Assembly: GCF_003182355.1 (NCBI RefSeq)
Contig: NZ_QGTW01000002.1
Span: 458,284-522,283, forward strand
Length of the DNA stretch: 64,000 nucleotides
DNA from: Cytobacillus oceanisediminis
GTDB taxonomy: Bacteria > Bacillota > Bacilli > Bacillales > Cytobacillaceae
Direction: 5' to 3'
In this document: piece after piece, positions 46,381-55,217 of the stretch
How positions within the stretch are numbered: position 1 is the first letter of the stretch
Layout of the letters: each line of letters begins with the position of its first letter
Translations under genes and position numbers: made by a program
Notes under the pieces: model-generated
The model's database searches: none
The model's input: only the letters and a program-made list of their open reading frames with translations
Told to the model about the DNA's origin: nothing

Positions 46381-47145
46381 TTGTTATTAGAAAAAATGCC
46401 TAATGTAGAACTTGTTAGTCTGGATGGAAAGCAGGTTTCTCTTAATGAATACCGCGGGAAAAACACTTTGATTTTCATGTGGGCTTCCTGGTGACGATGC
46501 AGGGAACAGCTGTCAGGTTGGCAGCAATTTTATGAGGAGTACCAAAGTGAGGATTTTGAACTCCTGTCTGTTTCGGTTGATATCCAGGGGCCGGAAGTCG
46601 TAAAACCTTATGCAGAGGACAAGCCTTTTACAACCTTGATAGACACTGAAAATAAATTGGCCAATTTATTTGGGTTTAAAATCGTACCTAATGGCATCTT
46701 TATTGATAAAGAAGGAACCATTCGCCTGCTGAAGCAGGGCTTCCAGGTTTCAAAGGAAGAACATGTTGAGGCTGTTCGAAAATTAATTCGCGGCGAGGTT
46801 GAAAAAGTTGAGTTGGAAGATCAGTATTTCAATCCTTCTGCAGCGCCAAGTGATCTTGAACAGCAGCTGGCACAGACTAAATTCAAGTTAGGAATGGAAT
46901 ATGCGAAGAATGGCAACAAAGAAGCTGCCTTAAAAGAGCTGGATGAAGCCTTGCTTCTAGATATGGATAACTTCCTAATCCGCAAACAACGCTGGTATAT
47001 CCGCCACCCAGAAAAGTTCTCACCGACAATAGACATAGAATGGCAGCAAAACCAGCTAAAAGAAGAAAAAACGAAAGAAGCCCAATTAAAAGGCGAGCTT
47101 GAATGCGGGCCTGAGGGCTGCGAAATACCGGGGACATTAAAATAG
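46381..47145 (+). pseudogene. Thioredoxin/TlpA-like protein gene with in-frame TGA at the redox motif
   Basis: From TTG 46381 (AAAGGAGGGG upstream) a thioredoxin-fold protein of 254 codons can be read, broken only by TGA at 46492-46494 in FMWASW-TGA-RCREQLS. Relatives have WxxWCxxC here, so the stop falls at the first redox Cys and one residue of the spacing is missing. Loss of three bases from a TGC-AGA pair would give this. Downstream the frame is intact for 217 codons (SVSVDIQGPEV, FGFKIVPNGIFIDKEGTIR, a helical tail and a final CGPEGC). A short hairpin follows the TGA (46509-46525). Most likely a null allele; selenocysteine recoding is an outside possibility. Confidence 0.75.
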
Positions 47146-47174
47146 GTACCAGGTACCACCCGAATTTTGTCGAA
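47145..47174 (+). repeat. 30-bp dispersed repeat, copy 3
   Basis: Identical to the 2191 copy. It starts at the last base of the TAG stop codon of the thioredoxin-like gene. Confidence 0.9.
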
Positions 47175-47209
47175 AAAGCTTCCTGCCGGTAAAAGGCAGA
47201 GGCTTTTTT
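47173..47209 (+). terminator. Rho-independent terminator
   Basis: AAAAAGC...CCTGCC / GGCAG..GGCTTTTTT hairpin following repeat copy 3. Confidence 0.8.
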
Positions 47210-47290
47210 GCTTGTCTTGAAGTATAGGACTTATATGGTAGTATCAATATAACGAAATTTTAAGGTTTTCTAAAGAAGAAGGTGATTGAT

Positions 47291-48595
47291 TTGCTAACGA
47301 TTGGTGTTGTTGGTTCACAGCAGTTTATCGCTGAAATCAGTAAATACTATGGCCATTATCCTACATATAAATTGATTTCCTATACATACACTTCTCCAAG
47401 GGAGTTAAACACACTGATTGAGCGTGCGGTTAAGGAGTGCAATTTTTTGCTGTTCTCGGGGATTATTCCTTATCATTATGCAAAGAAGCAGCTTGATCAG
47501 TATCCAATAGGGTCCAGTTATCTTTCCTTTAATGAAAATATGGTAGCATTATCACTGCTTGCTATTCATTACCATCATTCTTTTAAGCTTAGTGAAATGT
47601 CCATCGATCTTCCGAGGAAAAGATTTCTTGAAGGGGTATTGAATGAAGCCGGGATTACAGAGGATGCTGATTATGTAAAAGAGTATCCATGGATTTATGA
47701 TTTTCAAGAGGAAAGGCAATTATCCATTGAAGACTTCGTGGAATTTCACTCTGTTTTATATGAACAAAAGAAAACCGCTTTTGCATTAACGAGTATTCAT
47801 GCGGTATATGATAAGCTTCAGGCAAAAGGAATCCCCTCCATGTTTATGGTTCAATCCGTTCCAACTTTGATGGAAGGACTTGAAAAGGCAACTACACTTG
47901 CCAAGCTCAATCAATCAAAAAATTCGCAGGTTGCGGCTGTTTGTTTTAATAGTAATAGAAATGATCAGCTTGAACATTTTGCAAAGGCTTTACAAGCGAA
48001 GGTTACTCCAAGTGATTCAGGGTTGCAGATGGTTCTTTCGAATCGCGGGGTCCTGCAAACGCTCATTTTAAATCAAAAGCTTGCCGATTTATTAAACGAT
48101 ACTACAAACGATTTTGAAAAAACAGCAGTTGGAATAGGGTATGGCTATACAGTGAAAGAGGCGGAAACCCACGCTATAACCGCGTTTGACTTTGCCGAAA
48201 AAAATCGCAGCAAACTGGACCTGGCTGTTTATTTATTGGATGAGGAGAAAAAGCTAACGGGTCCGCTATTTCAAAATGAAGAACAGTACTCCCTTAAAAA
48301 TGAAGATCCTGTGGTAAAAAAATTAAGTGCCGAGTTGAAAATGAGCAGCAAAAACATTTCAAGGTTTATTAATTTTCTGCAGGTAAATGATTTTAGGCCA
48401 TTTTCCTCACAGGAGCTTGCCGATTATTTTAGCATCAGCAGACGATCAGCTGAAAGAATGATTAAAAAGCTTTTGGATCAGCAATCACTGCAGGTAGCAG
48501 GAGAGGAACAGCCGTATGATCAAGGTCGGCCACGTTCTTTATATCAAGCAGGCTCTATGTTAAAAGGGCTGAGTGAAAATAAAAATGGCTCTTGA
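47291..48595 (+). CDS. Putative transcriptional regulator with C-terminal winged helix
   Basis: A 434-residue protein. The N-terminus (TIGVVGSQQFIAEISKYYG) resembles a periplasmic-binding-like or PrpR_N-type sensing fold. The middle has a nucleotide-cyclase-like pattern (VGIGYGYTVKEAETHAITA). The C-terminal 90 residues contain a helix-turn-helix (SSQELADYFSISRRSAERMI). The start is TTG 47291 after GAAGAAGG; GTG 47282 is an alternative. It lies upstream of a dipeptide epimerase and a YfcC-type permease and probably controls them. I cannot name the family with certainty. Confidence 0.72.
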   Translation: MLTIGVVGSQQFIAEISKYYGHYPTYKLISYTYTSPRELNTLIERAVKECNFLLFSGIIPYHYAKKQLDQYPIGSSYLSFNENMVALSLLAIHYHHSFKLSEMSIDLPRKRFLEGVLNEAGITEDADYVKEYPWIYDFQEERQLSIEDFVEFHSVLYEQKKTAFALTSIHAVYDKLQAKGIPSMFMVQSVPTLMEGLEKATTLAKLNQSKNSQVAAVCFNSNRNDQLEHFAKALQAKVTPSDSGLQMVLSNRGVLQTLILNQKLADLLNDTTNDFEKTAVGIGYGYTVKEAETHAITAFDFAEKNRSKLDLAVYLLDEEKKLTGPLFQNEEQYSLKNEDPVVKKLSAELKMSSKNISRFINFLQVNDFRPFSSQELADYFSISRRSAERMIKKLLDQQSLQVAGEEQPYDQGRPRSLYQAGSMLKGLSENKNGS

Positions 48596-48683
48596 CCAAC
48601 ACTGAATTTTCAGTATATTATAAAACATAACCAATTAACGACACTTTAACGACAACAAAATTCAAATGTAAAGGACTGATTTT

Positions 48684-49799
48684 ATGAAAATAGTAAAAGC
48701 TGAAATCTTTGGGATTCATTTGCCTTTAAAAGAGCCATTCATTATCTCCTATGCCTCCTACGACTATATGCCATCCATTATCGTTCGGCTCGAAACGGAT
48801 AACGGGTTAGAGGGTTACGGGGAAGCAGTTCCGGATGAACATGTGACAGGGGAATCTTTTCACAGCACCATTTCTATGCTGAAGCATACCATTTTACCTG
48901 CTTTAATCGGATTTTCTCCGATCAACATGGAAAAGCTTCACCAGAAAATGAATGAGCTTATAAGCTCCAATCCCTCTGCAAAAGCGGCCGTTGACATTGC
49001 CTGCTACGACCTATTGGGAAAATATAAGCAAGAGCCTGTTTACAACCTGCTTGGCGGCCAATATCATGATACTCTTACATACCCAAAGGTACTGAGCATC
49101 GAAGAGCCAGACTTGATGGCGAGAAAAGCCAAGAATGCTATCGATCAGGGCTATCAGTCTTTGAAACTGAAGGTAGGGACAAGTTATTTGGAAGACTGCA
49201 AGAGGATTGCTCATGTTCGTGAGCAGGTTGGAATGGAAATTCCAATCAGAGTCGATGTGAACCAGGGATGGAGAAATGTCTCTACAGCACTTCAGGCAAT
49301 TAAGCTGCTGGAGCACCTAAATATCTCTTGGGTTGAACAGCCGATTAAGATGGGTGATATTCACGGCCTGGGAGAAATCAGGCAAAAAACAAGCACTCCT
49401 TTGATGGCTGATGAAAGCATTCATGCCGGGGAGGATTTGGTTGAGATTATCCGGAATCAGGCAGCAGATAAAATCAATATTAAGCTAATGAAATGCGGCG
49501 GTATTTATCCAGCTATTCATATGGCAAAAGCAGCTGAATACGCAGGAATAGAATGCCAGATTGGTTCAATGGTGGAGTCTTCGATTGGTTCTGCGGCAGG
49601 CTATCATGCAGCCATTTCGAGAAAAAATATTATCAGTACCGAACTGACAGGGCCGCTGTTATTCAGTAAAGACATAGGTGATTTGAAGTATGATATTCCG
49701 TATGTTCATTTAAGTGATAAGCCTGGACTTGGTATTAAGGTTAACGAAGATGTTTTAAAAGAGTTAACCATTCAATACGATTCTATTGAAAAAGGATAA
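48684..49799 (+). CDS. Enolase-superfamily dipeptide epimerase (L-Ala-D/L-Glu epimerase-like)
   Basis: Cofactor-independent epimerase of 371 residues, probably acting on cell-wall-derived or dietary dipeptides. It has the muconate-lactonising subgroup layout: a Lys pair in SLKLKVG (about 160-166), metal ligands in RVDVNQGW, WVEQPI and MADESI, and the second catalytic Lys in INIKLMKCGG. The C-terminal substrate loop is IGSMVESSIGSAAG. The gene sits 13 bp before a YfcC-type permease, and the two likely act together on an imported peptide or amino acid. Confidence 0.85.
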   Translation: MKIVKAEIFGIHLPLKEPFIISYASYDYMPSIIVRLETDNGLEGYGEAVPDEHVTGESFHSTISMLKHTILPALIGFSPINMEKLHQKMNELISSNPSAKAAVDIACYDLLGKYKQEPVYNLLGGQYHDTLTYPKVLSIEEPDLMARKAKNAIDQGYQSLKLKVGTSYLEDCKRIAHVREQVGMEIPIRVDVNQGWRNVSTALQAIKLLEHLNISWVEQPIKMGDIHGLGEIRQKTSTPLMADESIHAGEDLVEIIRNQAADKINIKLMKCGGIYPAIHMAKAAEYAGIECQIGSMVESSIGSAAGYHAAISRKNIISTELTGPLLFSKDIGDLKYDIPYVHLSDKPGLGIKVNEDVLKELTIQYDSIEKG

Positions 49800-49812
49800 G
49801 GGAGGAACAGGG

Positions 49813-51234
49813 ATGAAAGTGGAATCGCCCCAGCAGGAGGTTGTAGCTGAAAAGAATCGAAGAATTCCTCATACGTATGCCATCATTTTCGCTATCATCG
49901 TTCTGGCAGCTATCGCGACTTATATTTTGCCTGCAGGACAGTTTGAAAGAATTGAGCAGGATGGAAGAACCGTTGTGGTTCAGGACAGCTACCAGGTAGT
50001 TGCATCAAACCCGATTAGTTTTTTTGAATTATTTAAGGCAATTCCAGAGGGGATGGCTAAAGGGTCTACTATTATCTTTTATATTTTTCTTGTAGGCGGG
50101 GCATTTGGAATTATTCGTGAAACCGGAACGATTGAAGCCGGGATTCATAAGGCCGTAAGGAAATTGGAGAAGCGTGAAAAGCTGCTCATTCCGATAACGA
50201 TGATTATCTTTTCAATTGCTGGAGCCACAACAGGAATGGCAGAAGAGAGCATTATCTTTGTGCCGATTGGTATCGCGATTGCAAGAGCGATGGGGTATGA
50301 TGCCATTACCGGAACGGCCATGATCAGCATCGGGGCAGCCAGCGGTTTTATTGGCGGAATGATGAACCCATTTACGGTCGGGGTCGCTCAGTCCATTGCA
50401 GAAGTTCCCCTGTTTAGCGGAATTGGATTCCGATTTGCCATTTATCTATTTGTACTTTCATTAGCCATTTTCTATGTCATGAGATATGCATCCAAAGTAA
50501 AGAAAAATCCTGAAAAAAGTGTCATGTATGATATTGAATTGAAGGAAAAAGAAAAGCAGAAGGAGCAGCCGGCAGGCCAGTTTGAAGAGTTCAAGCTTCG
50601 TCATGCTCTTGTTCTCCTGATCATTGTTGGCGGGCTCGCATTTAATATGTATGGTGTGTTTGAATGGGGCTGGTATTTAACTGAGCTGACCGCATCGTTT
50701 ATTATTATCGGATTTGCTTCTGGACTTGTTGGAGGCATTGGAATCAATCGCTTGTTTGACTCCTTTGTTGACGGGATGAAGCTGGTTGCATTCGGGGCAC
50801 TTATCGTAGGTTTTGCCCGGGCCATTTTAGTTGTCATGGAAAACGGCGTTATTATTGATACCATGATCAATGGACTTGCCGCCGTCATTAGTGCCCTGCC
50901 CAATACATTAAATGTAATTGGGATGTTCTTTGTTCAAGTTGTGATCAACTTCTTTATTCCATCCGGAAGCGGGCAGGCTGCTACGACCATGCCGATTATG
51001 ACACCTCTTGCCGATCTGCTGGGAATCGAGCGCCAGGTAGCAGTCCTTGCTTACCAATACGGCGACGGTATCACAAACTCCATCATTCCAACCTCCGCAG
51101 CCCTAATGGGTTACTTAGCCGTTGCTGGTATCCCGTATGAGCGCTGGGTCAAATTCATCTGGAAGCTTATTATTGGGTGGCTGATCATTGGAGCACTAGC
51201 ACTTGTTGCGGCAGTGTTGGTAGGGGTACAGTAG
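49813..51234 (+). CDS. YfcC family permease
   Basis: Membrane carrier of 473 residues with about 12 helices, of the YfcC/C4-dicarboxylate-anaerobic-carrier-like group that handles basic amino acids, peptides or related compounds. The signature segments are ATYILPAGQFERIEQDGR, GATTGMAEESIIFVPIG and INFFIPSGSGQAATTMPIM. ATG 49813 has GGGAGGAACAGG upstream; the frame from 49786 overlaps the epimerase end. Uptake of the epimerase substrate is the simplest reading. Confidence 0.88.
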   Translation: MKVESPQQEVVAEKNRRIPHTYAIIFAIIVLAAIATYILPAGQFERIEQDGRTVVVQDSYQVVASNPISFFELFKAIPEGMAKGSTIIFYIFLVGGAFGIIRETGTIEAGIHKAVRKLEKREKLLIPITMIIFSIAGATTGMAEESIIFVPIGIAIARAMGYDAITGTAMISIGAASGFIGGMMNPFTVGVAQSIAEVPLFSGIGFRFAIYLFVLSLAIFYVMRYASKVKKNPEKSVMYDIELKEKEKQKEQPAGQFEEFKLRHALVLLIIVGGLAFNMYGVFEWGWYLTELTASFIIIGFASGLVGGIGINRLFDSFVDGMKLVAFGALIVGFARAILVVMENGVIIDTMINGLAAVISALPNTLNVIGMFFVQVVINFFIPSGSGQAATTMPIMTPLADLLGIERQVAVLAYQYGDGITNSIIPTSAALMGYLAVAGIPYERWVKFIWKLIIGWLIIGALALVAAVLVGVQ

Positions 51235-51243
51235 AAAAGATGT

Positions 51244-51273
51244 GGTACCAGGTACCACTCGAATTTTGTCGAA
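51244..51273 (+). repeat. 30-bp dispersed repeat, copy 4
   Basis: Matches the 2191 copy with one substitution (ACTCG for ACCCG), 9 bp after the YfcC stop codon. Confidence 0.88.
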
Positions 51274-51274
51274 T

Positions 51275-51312
51275 AAAAAGTCTGCTGGATTTTGTGTTCA
51301 GCAGGCTTTTTT
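51275..51312 (+). terminator. Rho-independent terminator of the YfcC gene
   Basis: AAAAAG-CTGCTG / CAGCAGGCTTTTTT hairpin right after repeat copy 4. Confidence 0.85.
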
Positions 51313-51485
51313 GTTTGGAATCTATTTTTTCAAAAGGCAGCGGCTGAAAAATGGCTGTCCTGTTTAAAAATGTCCTTCATTACATTTATGAGAGCCGTAA
51401 TATGCTCTCAACTGTAAAAAGAAGGAATCGAAAGTCAATCATCGAAGTTAAATAAAGCTGGTATTGAATAAAAGGAGTGATATAT

Positions 51486-51884
51486 ATGTACAAGACTATT
51501 ATTGAACCAAGGATTTCTGAAACTGATGGAGTTGGCCATATTAATAATACGACAGTGCCTGTGTGGTTTGAGGCGGGGCGGAATAAAGTGTTCAAGCTGT
51601 TTACACCTGAACACACTTTTGAAAATTGGAAATTAATCCTGCTGAAAATGAATGTTGAATATTTAAGCCAGATTTATTTTGGCATGAATGTTGAAGTTAG
51701 AAATTGGGTAAAAAGAGTTGGAAATACAAGTTTTGAGCTATATGAGGAGATTCATCAGGATGGTCATTTATGTGCAAAAGGTACTGTTATTTACGTAAAT
51801 TTTAACTTTCAAACGCAAAGCTCCGAACCTATTCCACCGAGTATAAGAGGTGAGTTGGAAAAGCACTTATATGAGGGGGATTGA
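51486..51884 (+). CDS. Hotdog-fold acyl-CoA thioesterase
   Basis: A 132-residue thioesterase of the 4-hydroxybenzoyl-CoA thioesterase type. The motif SETDGVGHINNTTVPVWFE (about 12-30) holds the usual Asp and His-Asn active-site residues, followed by hotdog strands (VEVRNWVKRVGNTSFELYEE). ATG 51486 follows AAAGGAG at 8 nt. It lies in front of, but apparently transcribed separately from, the hydroxyacyl-CoA-dehydrogenase-like operon. In some bacteria such thioesterases are fused to carnitine dehydrogenases, so a link is possible. Confidence 0.85.
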   Translation: MYKTIIEPRISETDGVGHINNTTVPVWFEAGRNKVFKLFTPEHTFENWKLILLKMNVEYLSQIYFGMNVEVRNWVKRVGNTSFELYEEIHQDGHLCAKGTVIYVNFNFQTQSSEPIPPSIRGELEKHLYEGD

Positions 51885-52065
51885 AGTTTAGAAGATTAAT
51901 GCAGGGCAGTAAAACAGCCGCCATGCCAATAGGGCAGAGGGGCAGTAGAATAACCCGCTCTCTTACACACCAACCCCTTTTTTCACCTGTTTTTCTCATG
52001 AAATTCCCCAAACATTTTCAATAGTTTAATATTTTCGCTTGAAAGTATAGCGCTTTCATTGTATA

Positions 52066-52081
52066 TTGAATACGTATTCAA
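52066..52081 (+). promoter_or_regulatory. Palindromic operator, LacI-type, copy 1
   Basis: TTGAATACGTATTCAA is a perfect 16-bp palindrome with a central CG, as is usual for LacI-family operators, 32 bp before the first gene of the operon. A three-mismatch copy is at 53842. Just upstream, TGAAAGTATAGCGCTTTCA (52040-52058) contains a cre-like half. Confidence 0.7.
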
Positions 52082-52112
52082 AAAGTAGAAATTTCAGAAA
52101 GTTGGTGAGCGA

Positions 52113-53048
52113 TTGGAGAGAATAGCTGTGCTTGGGTGCGGCACGATGGGGCATTCAATTGCACTTAATGCGGCATGGGCCGGGTTGAGTGTGAAGATGC
52201 AGGGCATCAGTGATTCCGACCTGGAACAGGGCTGGACCAATATGCTGAAAAAGCTTAAGGTTATGCTCAATAACGGTATTTTATCCGATTCGGAAGCTGC
52301 CCAAATTCAAGAAAACATCAAAATGACCACTTCGGTTGAAGAAGCGGTCAGAGAGGCAACCTTCGTCATTGAAGCTGTACCAGAGGATATTAGTATAAAA
52401 AAAGAACTATTTAAGCATCTTGATGCTCTTTGTGCGCCGGATGTCATTCTTGCCAGCAATACTTCAGGATTGAGTCCAACAGAGATTGCTTCGGAAACAG
52501 AACATCCAGAACGGACAGTGGTGACACACTTCTGGAATCCAGCCCATCTTATTCCTCTTGTCGAGATTGTGCGGGGTGAGGAGACAAGTGATGAAGCCGT
52601 GGAAAGATCTTTTCATCTTTTGCAGCAAATGAAGAAAAAGCCTATTGAAGTCAAAAGAGAAGTTCCAGGTTTCGTTGGTAATCGCCTTCAATATGCGCTT
52701 TTCCGGGAAGCCCAATATTTATTGGAGGAAGGCATCGCGAGCAAGGAAGATATTGATGATGCCGTCACATACGGAATTGGACGCAGGCTGCCGGTTTCAG
52801 GGCCCTTTATGACAGCAGATATGGGCGGCCTGGATGTGTTCTCGGCTATATCTGATTATCTATTTCAGCATTTATCCAGTGCAGAGGAATCCTTGCCAAC
52901 TTTAAAAAAGCTTGTGGCAGAACAAAAACTCGGCGATAAAACGGGTGAAGGCTATTACAAGTGGGACGAGGCTTTTTCCAAAGAGTACAATCAGAAAAGG
53001 GAAGCTGAGCTGATCCGTTTTTTAAAGAAGGATTTAGGAATCCAATAA
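52113..53048 (+). CDS. 3-hydroxyacyl-CoA dehydrogenase-family NAD-dependent dehydrogenase
   Basis: Rossmann-fold oxidoreductase of 311 residues that oxidises a 3-hydroxy acid or its CoA ester. It has AVLGCGTMGHSIA at the N-terminus, the catalytic His in VVTHFWNPAHLIPLVEI with Glu nearby, and the Asn region in PGFVGNRLQ. The THFWNPAH variant, rather than HFFNP, is typical of relatives acting on free acids, such as carnitine or L-gulonate dehydrogenases. TTG 52113 follows GGTGAG. First gene of the operon with SDR, HisD-like enzyme, LacI and GntP. The substrate is inferred only. Confidence 0.85.
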   Translation: MERIAVLGCGTMGHSIALNAAWAGLSVKMQGISDSDLEQGWTNMLKKLKVMLNNGILSDSEAAQIQENIKMTTSVEEAVREATFVIEAVPEDISIKKELFKHLDALCAPDVILASNTSGLSPTEIASETEHPERTVVTHFWNPAHLIPLVEIVRGEETSDEAVERSFHLLQQMKKKPIEVKREVPGFVGNRLQYALFREAQYLLEEGIASKEDIDDAVTYGIGRRLPVSGPFMTADMGGLDVFSAISDYLFQHLSSAEESLPTLKKLVAEQKLGDKTGEGYYKWDEAFSKEYNQKREAELIRFLKKDLGIQ

Positions 53049-53066
53049 AGCTGATGGAGGAATGGT

Positions 53067-53828
53067 ATGAATAACTTTCCTGACCTTGAGAATAAAGCGG
53101 TAATCGTGACGGGCGGAAGTAAGGGAATTGGAAGGGATATCGCCCTTTCCTTTGCCAAAAATGGAGCGAAGGTTGTCATTGTGGGGAGAAACGAAGAGGC
53201 CCTCCAGCAAACAACCGATGAGCTGAAAAAAATAAATAGGAATAGCTTTTATGTTTCAGCTGATTTAAACAGTGTTTCAGAGATTAAAAGGATGACAGAA
53301 ACAGCAGTAGATTATATGGGCTCTCTGGATGTGCTGATTAATAACGCGGGTATTAACCGGGCCAAACCTGCCATGGATGTAACAGAAGAGGATTGGGATC
53401 TCACGCTTGATACGAATCTGAAGGCAGCGTTTTTCTGCAGCCAGAAAGCGGCCGAATATATGATTCCCAATAACTCCGGCAAGATCATCAATATTGCTTC
53501 CCAGATGGCCTTTGTCGGCTATTACAAGCGGGCAGCATATTGTGCCAGCAAGGGCGGAATGGTGCAGCTGACGAAAGCGCTTGCGGTGGAGTGGGCATCC
53601 CATGGGATTAATGTCAACGCAGTGGCTCCAACCTTTATCGAAACGGAACTGACTGCCAAGATGTTCGAGGATAAGGAATTTGAAAGGGAAGTCTACGGCA
53701 GGATCCCGCTGGGAAAACTTGCGGGTGCCGAGGATGTTTCTGCAGCAGCCCTATTTCTTTCTTCCAATCTATCAAAGTTTATAACAGGCGATACGATTAA
53801 AGTAGACGGCGGCTGGACAGCCATTTAA
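53067..53828 (+). CDS. Short-chain dehydrogenase/reductase
   Basis: NAD(P)-dependent oxidoreductase of 253 residues. The cofactor motif is TGGSKGIG (about 13-20), the NNAG motif lies near 90, and the catalytic Ser, Tyr and Lys occur in NIASQMAF and AAYCASKGG. The C-terminal DTIKVDGGW is typical. It resembles gluconate 5-dehydrogenase and related polyol or sugar-acid enzymes. It lies 18 bp after the hydroxyacyl-CoA-dehydrogenase-like gene and before a HisD-like dehydrogenase. Confidence 0.92.
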   Translation: MNNFPDLENKAVIVTGGSKGIGRDIALSFAKNGAKVVIVGRNEEALQQTTDELKKINRNSFYVSADLNSVSEIKRMTETAVDYMGSLDVLINNAGINRAKPAMDVTEEDWDLTLDTNLKAAFFCSQKAAEYMIPNNSGKIINIASQMAFVGYYKRAAYCASKGGMVQLTKALAVEWASHGINVNAVAPTFIETELTAKMFEDKEFEREVYGRIPLGKLAGAEDVSAAALFLSSNLSKFITGDTIKVDGGWTAI

Positions 53829-53841
53829 TTTTTGCAGGTTT

Positions 53842-53857
53842 TTGCATGCGTATTCAA
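53842..53857 (+). promoter_or_regulatory. Palindromic operator, LacI-type, copy 2
   Basis: TTGCATGCGTATTCAA differs from the 52066 palindrome at three positions and keeps the right half intact. It lies 25 bp before the histidinol-dehydrogenase-like start codon. Confidence 0.6.
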
Positions 53858-53882
53858 AAATAAAAACAGGAGTGATATCAAA

Positions 53883-55166
53883 ATGGCAACTTTCTTAAAA
53901 CAAGGCAAAAACGATCAAGAGGTACAGGAAGCAGATGTAAAAGTAAGAGAATCGGTAAGCGCGATTCTTAAAAATATCGAAGAAAACGGAGATGCAGAAG
54001 TCCGCAAGCTTTCCGAGCAATTTGATAAGTGGTCACCGGAACAATTCAGATTATCTGAAGAGCAAATCAAGGAAATTGTCGCATCTGTTCCGGAACAAAC
54101 AATCAATGATATCAAGTTTGCACAGGAACAAATCCGCAATTTCGCTGAACATCAAAAGGCAGCACTAAAGGACATTGAGGTGGAAACATTGCCTGGCGTG
54201 TTCCTGGGCCATAAAAATGTTCCGGTAAACAGTGTTGGCTGCTATATCCCTGGCGGACGCTATCCAATGGTGGCATCCTCCCACATGAGTGTTTTGACAG
54301 CAAAAGTGGCGGGGGTTAAGCGCGTAATTGCCTGCACGCCTCCAATTAAAGGGGAAATTCCTTCTGCTACAGTTGCAGCCATGCATCTTGGCGGTGCTGA
54401 CGAGATTTACCTCCTCGGCGGAATCCAGGCGATGGGTGCCATGGCAATCGGAACAGAAACGATCGAACCGGTTGATATGCTAGTAGGACCAGGAAATGCG
54501 TTTGTTGCGGAAGCGAAGCGCCAATTATACGGAAGAGTCGGAATTGACCTGTTTGCAGGCCCAACTGAGGTTCTTGTAATCGCTGATGAAACAGCAGATG
54601 CGGAAATGGTCGCAACGGACCTTTTAGGACAGGCAGAGCATGGACCGAACTCTCCGGCATGTCTTATTACAACTTCAGAGAAATTAGTGAATGAAACAGT
54701 AAAAGAAATTGAGCGCCAGCTTGAAACATTGCCAACAGCGGATGTTGCGGGCGTGGCATGGAAAGACTACGGTTCCGTTATTCTTGTGGACAGTCTGGAA
54801 GAAGCAGTAGTGGAAGCAGATAAATTGGCTTATGAGCATGTGGAAGTTTTAACGGAGGATCCAAACTACTTCCTTGAAAACATGACAAACTATGGTGCTC
54901 TTTTCCTTGGACCAGAAACGAATGTCGCTTATGGCGATAAAGTAATTGGCACAAACCACACGCTGCCAACGAAAAAAGCGGCCCGCTACACAGGCGGACT
55001 ATGGGTTGGAAAGTTCCTTAAAACTTGCACATACCAGAGAACAACTCCTGAAGCGAGTGCGAAAATTGGTGAATATGCATCCCGTCTATGTGACCTGGAA
55101 GGCTTTAAAGGCCATCAGGCACAGGCAGATCTTCGTGTGAAGCGCTACGGCAGCCTCGTTAAGTAA
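53883..55166 (+). CDS. Histidinol-dehydrogenase-family alcohol dehydrogenase (sulfopropanediol dehydrogenase-like)
   Basis: Zinc- and NAD-dependent dehydrogenase of 427 residues oxidising an alcohol, possibly in two steps to an acid. The HisD zinc ligands appear kept: Gln and His in GQAEHGPNS, Asp in VAYGDKV and His in GFKGHQAQ; the Glu-His pair is in AYEHVEV. It is not in a histidine operon but in a catabolic one with a LacI regulator and GntP permease, like the 3-sulfopropanediol dehydrogenase HpsN. ATG 53883 follows AGGAG; the longer frame from 53832 crosses the operator. The substrate is uncertain. Confidence 0.82.
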   Translation: MATFLKQGKNDQEVQEADVKVRESVSAILKNIEENGDAEVRKLSEQFDKWSPEQFRLSEEQIKEIVASVPEQTINDIKFAQEQIRNFAEHQKAALKDIEVETLPGVFLGHKNVPVNSVGCYIPGGRYPMVASSHMSVLTAKVAGVKRVIACTPPIKGEIPSATVAAMHLGGADEIYLLGGIQAMGAMAIGTETIEPVDMLVGPGNAFVAEAKRQLYGRVGIDLFAGPTEVLVIADETADAEMVATDLLGQAEHGPNSPACLITTSEKLVNETVKEIERQLETLPTADVAGVAWKDYGSVILVDSLEEAVVEADKLAYEHVEVLTEDPNYFLENMTNYGALFLGPETNVAYGDKVIGTNHTLPTKKAARYTGGLWVGKFLKTCTYQRTTPEASAKIGEYASRLCDLEGFKGHQAQADLRVKRYGSLVK

Positions 55167-55217
55167 GCGAAATCTGTTATAATTTCTCTGTCTAGATTCA
55201 GGCAGGAGGAACATGCA

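Noticed and set aside
46636..47145. Independent 169-residue protein starting at ATG 46636
   Set aside because: It begins in the middle of a thioredoxin fold, with no ribosome site; it is the tail of the TGA-interrupted gene.
53883..55166. Histidine biosynthesis hisD
   Set aside because: No his genes nearby; LacI, SDR and GntP neighbours point to a catabolic paralogue.
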